Shown here: piece by piece, positions 1-5,598 of the stretch
Position numbering within the stretch: position 1 is the stretch's first letter
Layout of the letters: every line of letters begins with the position of its first letter
Source of the DNA: Spirochaetaceae bacterium
Lineage (GTDB): Bacteria > Spirochaetota > Spirochaetia > SZUA-6 > Fen-1364
Assembly: GCA_003154555.1 (NCBI GenBank)
Contig: PMDT01000218.1
Coordinates: forward strand, 10,118 to 15,715
Direction of reading: 5' to 3'
Length of the DNA: 5,598 nt
Translations under genes and position numbers: made by a program
Notes under the pieces: generated by a model
Databases searched by the model: none
What the model saw: the letters and a program-made list of their open reading frames with translations, nothing else
Told to the model about the DNA's origin: nothing

Positions 1-1
1 C

Positions 2-382
2 GCCGCGTCACTGGCACTCCTGCCCGCGCCGCATTCCCGTTTCGCGGTGGAGACGCTGGAATGGGACCTGCGGGACGTGAAGGATGTGCTCGCGGACCTG
101 GGCTTTTCCGTCTGCATCGACATCGGCCATCTCCTTCTGGCAGGCCGGGAGATCGCTTCATTCTTTGAAGCCTTCAGGGGATCCGTGACGATGGTGCATC
201 TCCACGGCGTGCAGGGAGGCAGGGATCACCAGCCGCTTTCGGTCCTGGACCCGGGAACCCGGGCCCGCATCGGTGCAATTCTGAAAGAAGAGGAATACCG
301 GGGCAGCCTCTCGCTCGAGGTCTTTTCCGCGGAGTATTTTCTGGCGTCGTTGCCCGCGCTCGAGGAGATGCTGTCATGGTGA
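2..382 (+). CDS. cbiR: CbiR-like cobamide-remodelling phosphodiesterase, C-terminal part (5' end cut by window)
   Basis: This is the last 126 codons of a gene whose start lies left of the window; the frame is open from base 2. The visible part looks like the second half of a xylose-isomerase/AP-endonuclease-2-type TIM barrel. It has a Glu strand (VETLEWD, residues 16-22 of the visible part), an Asp-x-Gly-His motif (40-43), a His-x-His strand (VHLHGV, 65-70) followed by Asp-His (75-76), and a final Glu strand (LSLEVFS, 103-109). These are the usual positions of metal ligands in this fold. The fold alone does not fix the substrate. The CbiR call rests on the similar motif style and on the tightly coupled cobU-cobT-cobS genes downstream. 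As I recall it, CbiR from Akkermansia cleaves the nucleotide loop of cobamides to give a cobinamide phosphate, which CobU can reuse. The stop overlaps the cobU start by 7 bases. The alternative is a generic sugar-phosphate isomerase/epimerase-like protein. Confidence 0.72.
   Translation, partial: AASLALLPAPHSRFAVETLEWDLRDVKDVLADLGFSVCIDIGHLLLAGREIASFFEAFRGSVTMVHLHGVQGGRDHQPLSVLDPGTRARIGAILKEEEYRGSLSLEVFSAEYFLASLPALEEMLSW
362..367 (+). promoter_or_regulatory. Ribosome binding site for cobU
   Basis: GAGGAG lies inside the end of the cbiR-like gene, 8 bases before the ATG at 376. It supports that start and indicates that cobU is translated from within the upstream reading frame. Confidence 0.7.
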
Positions 383-912
383 CGCTCGTCACCGGTGGCA
401 GCAGGAGCGGCAAGTCGGGCTTCGCGCAACGGCTGGCCGCGCGCGGAGAAGCGCCGCGCCTCTTCCTCGCCACCGCACAGGCGTTGGACGACGAGATGCG
501 TCTCCGCATCGCCGCCCACCGCGCGGCGCGTCCCGCCGACTGGGGGCTGGTCGAGGAGCCGCTTGCGGTGCCACCTGCCCTGGCCGCCGCGCGCGGGACG
601 GCGCGCACCATCGTCGTGGACTGCGTCACTCTCTGGATCGCAAATCTCCTGCTCGCGGATGATCACTACGGAGAGACGCAGGCATCGGAAAGCGCCGCGG
701 CGCTCCTGGAGGCCGCGCGGGGTGCCGGGCATGTCATCATCGTGACCAATGAAGTCGGATCGGGCATTGTCCCCGACAATGAGCTGAGCCGCCGGTTTCG
801 CGACTGCGCCGGCAGGGCGAACCAGGCGCTCGCGGCAGGAGCCGACGAGGTCTACCTCCTTGTGAGTGGCATTCCCGTTACTCTGAAATCGATCGAAAGA
901 GGTCCCTTGTGA
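376..912 (+). CDS. cobU: Bifunctional adenosylcobinamide kinase / adenosylcobinamide-phosphate guanylyltransferase
   Basis: CobU (CobP) phosphorylates adenosylcobinamide and then transfers GMP from GTP to give adenosylcobinamide-GDP, the activated corrinoid used by CobS. It is a cytosolic P-loop protein. The 178 residues match the usual length of about 180. A Walker A loop GGSRSGKS is at 7-14. The RIAAHRAARP motif at 44-53 contains His48, which aligns with the histidine that becomes guanylylated in Salmonella CobU. A Walker-B-like strand (VVDCVTLWIANLLL) is at 80-93, TNEVGSGIVP is at 124-133, and the family's C-terminal segment FRDCAGRANQ...LLVSGIP is at 141-167. The ATG at 376 overlaps the cbiR stop by 7 bases and has a good ribosome site. 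The stop overlaps the cobT start by 4 bases. If CbiR supplies cobinamide phosphate, only the guanylyltransferase step would be needed on that route. Nothing looks broken. Confidence 0.95.
   Translation: MVTLVTGGSRSGKSGFAQRLAARGEAPRLFLATAQALDDEMRLRIAAHRAARPADWGLVEEPLAVPPALAAARGTARTIVVDCVTLWIANLLLADDHYGETQASESAAALLEAARGAGHVIIVTNEVGSGIVPDNELSRRFRDCAGRANQALAAGADEVYLLVSGIPVTLKSIERGPL
896..902 (+). promoter_or_regulatory. Ribosome binding site for cobT
   Basis: AAAGAGG lies 6 bases before the GTG at 909. It decides for the GTG start, which overlaps the cobU stop as GTGA, over any internal ATG; the first in-frame ATG is 29 codons further in and would remove part of the conserved N-terminus. Confidence 0.7.
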
Positions 913-1964
913 GCAAAGAGCTGTCGTTCCGTGTTCCCCCCGTTGACCAGGCCAGCCGCAGAAAGGCGGCGGACAGGGTCGAGCAGCTCCTCATGCCGAA
1001 GCGCGCCCTGGGCACGCTGCTGGAGCTCGGGGAAAAGGTGGCGGGCATCACCGGCTACGACAGCATGGGGCTTGCCCGAAAAATGGTCGTCGTGATGGCA
1101 GGGGACCATGGCGTGACGGACGAAGGGGTGAGTGCCTACCCGCCTGAAGTGACGGGCCAGATGGTGCGCGGCTTTGCGGCTGGCATGGCGGGTATCAATA
1201 TCCTGAGCCGGCATGCCGGCATCGAGGTGCGCGTGGTCGACATGGGCTGCCGGGCCGATTTCAGCGATCTCGTGGCGCAGGGAAAGGTGATCGACGCGAA
1301 GGTGGCGCCAGGCACCGCCAACATGCGCAAAGGTCCGGCGATGAGCCGCGCGCAGGCGCTGGACAGCATCGAGCGCGGGGCGGCAATCGCGCGCGGGCTT
1401 GCCGGCGAAGGCGTCCGCATGCTCGGCACGGGCGACATGGGGATTGGCAACACGACCCCCTCCACGGCAATCGCCATCGTGACCACCGGTGGCTCCGCGG
1501 CGGAGCTCGCCGGCCGGGGCACGGGCCTCGACGATGAGGGCAGGACGCGAAAGGTCAGGGTGCTCGTGGACGCGCTCGACCGCAACCGGCCTGATCCCTC
1601 TGATGCACTCGATATCCTCGCCAAGGTGGGCGGCTTCGAGATCGGAGGCATTGCCGGCCTGATACTAGGCGCGGCGCAGAGCAGGGTGCCCGTGGTGATC
1701 GACGGCGTGATCTCGGCGGCCGGCGCGATGATCGCCTGGATGCTCGTGCCCCACGTGAGTGACTACATGTTCGCCGCGCACCGTTCCGTGGAGCAGGCGC
1801 AATCGGCGATGCTTGCACGCATGGGCCTCCGCCCGATCCTCGACCTCGGCATGCGCCTCGGAGAAGGCACGGGATGCGCGCTGGCAATGCCGATCATCGA
1901 GGCAGGGGCAAAAGTGATACACGAGATGGCGACATTCGCCGAGGCCGGAGTGACCGGGCATTGA
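909..1964 (+). CDS. cobT: Nicotinate-nucleotide:dimethylbenzimidazole phosphoribosyltransferase
   Basis: CobT transfers phosphoribose from nicotinate mononucleotide to a lower-ligand base, classically 5,6-dimethylbenzimidazole, to give the alpha-riboside phosphate used by CobS. At 351 residues it is close to the usual length of about 350. Recognisable segments are MAGDHGVTDEGVSAYP (63-78) with PEVTGQMVRGF following, GTGDMGIGNTTPSTAI (173-188), GGFEIGGIAGLILGA (241-255), a DGVISAAGA stretch (265-273), and LGEGTGCALA (317-326). Glu319 in the last segment corresponds to the catalytic base Glu317 of Salmonella CobT. Residue 176 is Asp where Salmonella has Glu in GEMGIGNT. The GTG start overlaps the cobU stop by 4 bases. 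The TGA overlaps the cobS ATG by one base (TGATG), so translation is probably coupled on both sides. The actual base used (benzimidazole, purine or phenolic) cannot be read from the sequence. Confidence 0.96.
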   Translation: MSKELSFRVPPVDQASRRKAADRVEQLLMPKRALGTLLELGEKVAGITGYDSMGLARKMVVVMAGDHGVTDEGVSAYPPEVTGQMVRGFAAGMAGINILSRHAGIEVRVVDMGCRADFSDLVAQGKVIDAKVAPGTANMRKGPAMSRAQALDSIERGAAIARGLAGEGVRMLGTGDMGIGNTTPSTAIAIVTTGGSAAELAGRGTGLDDEGRTRKVRVLVDALDRNRPDPSDALDILAKVGGFEIGGIAGLILGAAQSRVPVVIDGVISAAGAMIAWMLVPHVSDYMFAAHRSVEQAQSAMLARMGLRPILDLGMRLGEGTGCALAMPIIEAGAKVIHEMATFAEAGVTGH

Positions 1965-2758
1965 TGCGGCGGTTTTTCTCGGCGCTCTCTTTTCTTACGA
2001 TCATTCCGATTCCCCGAAGGCTCACGGCAGCGGACCCCAACGCGATGTTCGCCGGCTATCCATTGGCGGGCTTTCTCATCGGCGTGATTCTTGCCGCGGC
2101 AGCCGCAGGGACGGACGCGATCCTGCCCGGCGCCCTGGCGGCAGTCGTGCTCATTGCGGCGAACATCTTCCTGACCGGCGGTATCCATCTCGACGGCCTG
2201 GCCGACTGCGCGGATGCATTCTATGGAAGGCGCGACAAGACCCGCGTGCTGGAAATACTGAAGGACCCGCGCATCGGCACCATGGGCGGGGCGGCGATCG
2301 GGCTGTCCCTGCTTGCGCGTTTCGCTTCGCTCACGACACTGCCGGCGGCAGCCCTCCTGATCGCGTTTCCCCTGTCGGCGATGCTCGCGCGCACCGCGGT
2401 GATCGTCGGTCTGAAGCTTCTGCCCTATGTCCGCAGCCAGGGCGGGATACTTCCACCCGGGTCCACCGTGTCGCTGCCGCTTGTCATCGGGGCGGCGGTG
2501 ATTCTCGCCATGATCGGCTGCATCGTCCCTGTCCCTGCGGCAGCGGCATTCGTCGCCATCGCCATTCTGTGGCTCTTGTCCTGGCGCAAGATCGGCGGCT
2601 GTACCGGCGACGTCCTTGGCGCGACCATCGAGCTTTCAGAGATTGCATTTCTTGGCGCCATCGCCGCGGAGGCAGGCCACGGGGCCCTCTATGGGCTTTT
2701 GCCGGTGCTCTTTCCCGCAGCCTCGGCGAGCCAGGTCTTCACGAACTGGCCCATGTAG
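1964..2758 (+). CDS. cobS: Adenosylcobinamide-GDP ribazoletransferase (cobalamin synthase)
   Basis: CobS is a polytopic inner-membrane enzyme that joins adenosylcobinamide-GDP to the alpha-riboside phosphate made by CobT. It is 264 residues from the ATG at 1964, which sits in a TGATG overlap with the cobT stop. The frame stays open 30 codons further upstream to an ATG at 1874, but that part lies within cobT and gives a polar, unrelated N-terminus, whereas MRRFFSALSFLTIIPIP is a normal CobS start. Family motifs are DGLADCADAFYGRRDK (77-92), DPRIGTMG (101-108) and GGCTGDVLGATIELSE (211-226). Hydrophobic segments lie near 30-50, 55-72, 110-150, 170-204 and 226-236. From memory, CobS proteins are usually about 250 residues and stop shortly after the last motif. 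Here about 25 extra residues follow, and residues 242-264 are encoded antisense to the neighbouring GH5 gene. The core looks intact; the tail is probably not ancestral. Confidence 0.94.
   Translation: MRRFFSALSFLTIIPIPRRLTAADPNAMFAGYPLAGFLIGVILAAAAAGTDAILPGALAAVVLIAANIFLTGGIHLDGLADCADAFYGRRDKTRVLEILKDPRIGTMGGAAIGLSLLARFASLTTLPAAALLIAFPLSAMLARTAVIVGLKLLPYVRSQGGILPPGSTVSLPLVIGAAVILAMIGCIVPVPAAAAFVAIAILWLLSWRKIGGCTGDVLGATIELSEIAFLGAIAAEAGHGALYGLLPVLFPAASASQVFTNWPM
2689..2758. other. Tail-to-tail coding overlap of cobS and the GH5 gene
   Basis: The last 70 bases of cobS (plus strand) are also the last 70 bases of the GH5 gene (minus strand). On the minus strand they encode the probable final helix of the glycosidase (YMGQFVKTWLAEAA, 349-362) and a short polar tail. 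On the plus strand they encode the CobS tail ending FTNWPM. There is no intergenic room for a conventional terminator between the convergent operons. Confidence 0.85.
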
Positions 2759-3801
2759 TTGTCCGGAGTATCGTCAGGCCCTCCGCTGAACCGGCTGTCC
2801 CGCGTGCTCTGCCCGTTTCCAAGGAGCACCCAGTGCGTGTCGAACATCACGGAGCGATAGACTGTGTCGAAGCACCAGGCGACCCAGCCGACGTTGGGCC
2901 GGGCGTCGATGTATGCCCGGTACTTTTTGCCGAAGGAAGACGCCGTTCCGTTCACCGGCTCCGGGCCGTCCTTCTCGAAGCCCCACTCGGTCATGATGAC
3001 GGGGGCAACGCCGGAAACATATTCGATCCAGCGCGGCATGCCCCACCTGGCATGCTCCGGATAGATGTGGCAGGCGTAGACGATGTTGGCGCCGTTGATG
3101 AGATCCGTCGCACGCTGCGGCATCACCTGCGACCAGACAGGACCGCCCACGATGACGAGATTGCTGGCGCCGCGGGACCTGATGCCGTCGATCCATCTCT
3201 GTGCCGCCACCTTCCATTCCACCCAGCTTCCGGCGCCCGGTTCATTGAAGAGCTCGAAGAGCACGTTCGGGTTGTTCGCATATGTCGCGGCAATTCCCTT
3301 CCACGCGCCCTTGCCCAGCCAGAAGCTTTCCGTGTTTGCCGCGACATCGGGAATGCGCCAGTTCGCTCCCACGTAGTGCCAGTCGATGATGACGTACTTT
3401 CCCCTGGAAATGACATACCGCACCGCAGGGTCGAGGATGCGCGCGAAGTAGTCATCCGGCGCGTCGTGCAGCCACCCATGCGAGCCCGTCTCATCGTTTA
3501 CCTCGGGGTGCACGGTCAGGCGGAACACGTCCACGTTCCATCCCTCCGCGCATCCCTTGTCGATGATGTCGAATACGGTCGTGTGCACCGCCTGGCTCCG
3601 GTCTCCCTTGTAAATCGCATCCAGGTCCGCAAGGGCGACGCCACGCAGCGTGACGGGATTGCCGGCCGCGTCCCTCACCCATTTGCCTTCGACGTGAAGG
3701 GCGCGCGCCGGGGCGGCAGCGACTGTCTGTCCTCCCGCGCACAGGGCCGACAGGAGAAGCGCCGCGAGGAAGCCTGCGCGGCACATGAGTTGCCTTGTCA
3801 T
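2689..3801 (-). CDS. Secreted glycoside hydrolase family 5 (cellulase-like) protein
   Basis: This is a 370-residue retaining beta-glycosidase of the GH5 (clan GH-A) type. An N-terminal signal peptide is clear: positive MTRQLMCRAG, a hydrophobic run at 11-22, then Ala-rich candidate cleavage sites near 28-34. A Cys at 21 is not in a good lipobox, so a soluble exported enzyme is more likely than a lipoprotein. The eight usual GH5 active-site residues are all present: Arg94, His142, Asn186-Glu187 (LFELFNEP; acid/base), His245, Tyr247, Glu272 (VIMTEWGF; nucleophile) and Trp309. The opening HVEGKWVRDAAGNPVTLRGV is typical of the family. The substrate (beta-glucan, mannan or other) and subfamily cannot be told by eye; there is no carbohydrate-binding module. 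It lies 36 bases downstream of a hybrid histidine kinase on the same strand and probably shares its transcript. Its last 23 residues overlap the cobS tail. Confidence 0.92.
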   Translation of the reverse strand: MTRQLMCRAGFLAALLLSALCAGGQTVAAAPARALHVEGKWVRDAAGNPVTLRGVALADLDAIYKGDRSQAVHTTVFDIIDKGCAEGWNVDVFRLTVHPEVNDETGSHGWLHDAPDDYFARILDPAVRYVISRGKYVIIDWHYVGANWRIPDVAANTESFWLGKGAWKGIAATYANNPNVLFELFNEPGAGSWVEWKVAAQRWIDGIRSRGASNLVIVGGPVWSQVMPQRATDLINGANIVYACHIYPEHARWGMPRWIEYVSGVAPVIMTEWGFEKDGPEPVNGTASSFGKKYRAYIDARPNVGWVAWCFDTVYRSVMFDTHWVLLGNGQSTRDSRFSGGPDDTPDNYMGQFVKTWLAEAAGKSTGKSP

Positions 3802-3806
3802 CGGTG

Positions 3807-3815
3807 CCTTCCTTT
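3807..3815 (-). promoter_or_regulatory. Ribosome binding site for the GH5 gene
   Basis: Read on the minus strand this is AAAGGAAGG, ending 5 bases before the ATG at 3801-3799. This strong purine-rich site in the 36-base gap after the kinase stop supports that start over the second Met five codons downstream. Confidence 0.75.
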
Positions 3816-3837
3816 GGCTGCGTGGCCGCGTTTCCCG

Positions 3838-5598
3838 TCAGCCGCGGTCCAGGGTTTCCCGGACGCGGCGCGACAGCTCCTGCATGCTGAAGGGTTTCTG
3901 GAGCAGGTTGAGCTCGCTGCCCAGGACCCCGTATTCGATCGTTTCGTTGGAGGTGTAACCGGAGATGAAGAGCACCTTGACGCCGGGCTGTTCCTCGCGG
4001 ATGACGTCCGCAAGCTCAGGCCCGCTCCTGTCCGGCATGATCACATCCGTGACCAGCAGGCTGACGGCCCCCGGCTCCCTGCGCAGTATCCCCAGCGCCT
4101 GCGCGGCGTCGGCTGCCTCTTTCACGTCATATCCGCTCTCCCGGAGCGAGCGTTGGAGCAACTTGCGGATGGCAGGGTCGTCTTCGACGAGCAGGATGCT
4201 CTCCATCTTTCCGGTGGAAGGCCCCTCGTGCCGCCTCTTTGTCCGTGCCGCTTCCGCGGCCTTCGTGATGGGGATGAAGATCTGGAACTGCGTGCCGACG
4301 CCCACCCTGCTGTCGACCTCGATGAATCCGCCGCTCTGTGCGACGATTCCGTAGACCGTGGCAAGCCCGAGCCCCGTGCCCTTGTGCTCCGGCTTCGTGG
4401 TGAAGAATGGCTCGAAAAGGTGCGCCTTCACCTCCTCCGTCATGCCGGTCCCCGTGTCTGTCACCTCCAGGACTGCGTATGGCCCGGGCGCCGCGTTTAC
4501 GTGGGCATCGAGCAGTGCCTGGTCGGGCTGCACCTTCCGCGTCTGCAGATGCAGCCGGCCGCCCTTGGGCATCGCGTCGCGCGCGTTCACCGCGAGATTG
4601 AGGATCACCTGTTCGATCTGCCCCTTGTCGACGAACACGTTGCCGTGAAACGGCACCAGTTCCGTCGAGAGGTCGATATCTTCCCCGATGAGGCGCCGCA
4701 GCATCTGCTCGATGCCGCGGACCACCGCGTTCAGCTCGATCACCTGCGGCTGGAGCTTCTGCTTGCGGCTGAAGGCGAGGAGCTGCCCGGTGAGCGTGCT
4801 CGCCCGTGCCGCCGCGTCAATGATGGCCCGAAGCTCGTCGCGGGCCCGGCCGTCGGCGCCGATCGTGCGTTCCAGGATCTCGCTGTAGCCCGAGATGACG
4901 GTGAGGATGTTGTTGAAGTCGTGCGCCACGCCGCCGGCAAGCCGTCCGACGGCCTCCATCTTCTGCGCCTGCTGGAAGCGCTCCTCCAGACTCATCTCGT
5001 AGGTCACGTCGCGGGCTACTTTCACGAAGTGCGACGCCGTGCCGCCCGGCCCCAGCACGGGGCTGATGATGGCCTCTTCGATCAGCAGTGACCGGTCCTT
5101 GCGCAGGTTGTAGAACTTCCCCTGCCAGACCTTCCCCGCGCCTATTGTCGCCCAGAGCTCCCGATAGTACTCCTCGTCGTGCCGGCCGCTCTTGAGCAGG
5201 CGCGGGTTGCGTCCGAGCACTTCATCCCTCGTGTAGCCGAAATTCTTGAGGAAAACGGGGTTGACGTATTCGATCGCACCGTCCGCGTCCGTGATGACCA
5301 CGGCCTCCACGGCTTTCTCTATCGCGGTTCCCAGGAGGAGCCTCTCCGCCTCGCTGCTGATCCACGCCGTGATGTCCTCTGCGACGCCCAATACGCCGAG
5401 CACCGCGCCATCGGCGCCGCGCAGCGGCAGCTTGCGGACACGGACCTGTCGGTTTTCTCCCTTGTTCGTCACCATTCTCTGGACGTATTCCTCCCGCGGG
5501 CTGCCCGACGTGAGAACCTGCAGATCGATCTCCCGGTAATTCCTCGCCTCATGGGACCAGAGCAGGTCGGCGTCCATGAGGCCGACGACGTCCTCGGG
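3838..5598 (-). CDS. PAS-PAS hybrid sensor histidine kinase with C-terminal receiver domain (N-terminus cut by window)
   Basis: The frame is open to the window edge, so the start is missing. An ATG at 5577 falls inside a PAS domain and is not a credible start. I number from that Met. A PAS fold ends at about 72 (KLPLRGADG...GVLGVAEDIT). A second PAS (about 83-192) has AVVITDADGAIEYVNPVF and FGYTRDEVLGRNPRLLKSG, with a PAC-like tail VKVARDVT. The dimerisation/phosphoacceptor segment GRLAGGVAHDFNNIL has His219. The ATPase domain has an N box (NLAVNARDAMPKGG, Asn331), a G1 box (VTDTGTGM, Asp374), FEPFFTTK, and a G2 box GTGLGLATVYG (400-410). A receiver domain runs from about 458 to 575 with Glu465/Asp466/Asp467, phosphoacceptor Asp511, Ser539 and Lys561. 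All catalytic residues are present. No membrane segment is visible, and the first input domains may lie outside the window. The ligand is unknown. It would autophosphorylate His219 and pass the phosphate to Asp511 and/or another protein. Confidence 0.93.
   Translation of the reverse strand, partial: PEDVVGLMDADLLWSHEARNYREIDLQVLTSGSPREEYVQRMVTNKGENRQVRVRKLPLRGADGAVLGVLGVAEDITAWISSEAERLLLGTAIEKAVEAVVITDADGAIEYVNPVFLKNFGYTRDEVLGRNPRLLKSGRHDEEYYRELWATIGAGKVWQGKFYNLRKDRSLLIEEAIISPVLGPGGTASHFVKVARDVTYEMSLEERFQQAQKMEAVGRLAGGVAHDFNNILTVISGYSEILERTIGADGRARDELRAIIDAAARASTLTGQLLAFSRKQKLQPQVIELNAVVRGIEQMLRRLIGEDIDLSTELVPFHGNVFVDKGQIEQVILNLAVNARDAMPKGGRLHLQTRKVQPDQALLDAHVNAAPGPYAVLEVTDTGTGMTEEVKAHLFEPFFTTKPEHKGTGLGLATVYGIVAQSGGFIEVDSRVGVGTQFQIFIPITKAAEAARTKRRHEGPSTGKMESILLVEDDPAIRKLLQRSLRESGYDVKEAADAAQALGILRREPGAVSLLVTDVIMPDRSGPELADVIREEQPGVKVLFISGYTSNETIEYGVLGSELNLLQKPFSMQELSRRVRETLDRG

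Noticed and set aside
226..732. Open frame on the minus strand opposite the cbiR and cobU genes
   Set aside because: It is an Arg/Ala-rich shadow of high-GC coding sequence with no recognisable domain, covering the clear Walker A region of cobU on the other strand.
1874..1963. A 30-codon upstream extension of cobS
   Set aside because: It lies wholly inside cobT and encodes a polar Arg/Asp/Gly-rich stretch unlike CobS. The ATG at 1964 gives a normal N-terminus and a TGATG junction.
2684..2700. Possible small terminator: GCCC, 5-base loop, GGGC, then TTTT
   Set aside because: The stem has only four base pairs plus weak G-T extensions, and it lies inside the cobS frame before its stop codon. 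Its position near the end of the conserved CobS region is suggestive, but the structure is too weak to call.
3739..3741. Cys21 of the GH5 protein as a lipoprotein site
   Set aside because: The preceding residues Ser-Ala-Leu lack the small residue expected just before the Cys, while better Ala-rich signal peptidase I sites follow at 28-34.
2569..5091. An 840-codon open frame on the plus strand running opposite both the GH5 and kinase genes
   Set aside because: Its codons are the exact reverse complements of the in-register codons of the two minus-strand genes, which share one frame. It stays open only because those genes avoid TTA, CTA and TCA, as high-GC genes do. The product is Arg/His/Val/Asp-rich with no domain I recognise, while the minus-strand frames carry complete GH5 and kinase motifs.
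5575..5577. ATG as the start of the kinase gene
   Set aside because: The frame continues upstream to the window edge with PAS-like sequence (PEDVVGLMDADLLWS), and the ATG falls in the middle of that domain, so the gene is cut by the window.

Overview
The window is high-GC (by eye roughly 60-65%) and densely coded, and it falls into two opposed gene blocks. No RNA gene, insertion sequence, CRISPR array or long non-coding stretch is visible. Family resemblance (CobT motif style, CbiR beside CobUTS, PAS-rich hybrid kinases) suggests a deltaproteobacterial-type organism (Desulfobacterota/Geobacter-like). This is inference from memory of such proteins, not a search result.

Left block, plus strand, 2-2758: the 3' end of a CbiR-like cobamide phosphodiesterase, then complete cobU, cobT and cobS. 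All junctions overlap by 1-7 bases, so the four genes look like one translationally coupled operon for the lower half of cobamide (vitamin B12) synthesis. CbiR would strip the lower base from imported cobamides and leave a cobinamide phosphate. CobU makes adenosylcobinamide-GDP, CobT activates a new lower base as its alpha-riboside phosphate, and CobS joins the two. Together they form a compact salvage-and-remodelling cassette. The operon start and any cobalamin riboswitch lie outside the window.

Right block, minus strand, 5598-2689: a large hybrid sensor histidine kinase (PAS-PAS-HisKA-HATPase-REC, its N-terminus cut by the window edge), followed after 36 bases by a secreted glycoside hydrolase family 5 protein with all eight usual active-site residues. 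The pair probably shares a transcript and may be a sensing-plus-polysaccharide unit, though the functional link is unproven.

The blocks converge with a 70-bp tail-to-tail overlap (2689-2758). There, the last 23 codons of cobS are read antisense through the final helix of the glycosidase, giving CobS an unusual C-terminal tail. No convincing terminator is present. I see no clear undescribed system. The most unusual points are this convergent junction and the kinase-glycosidase pairing.
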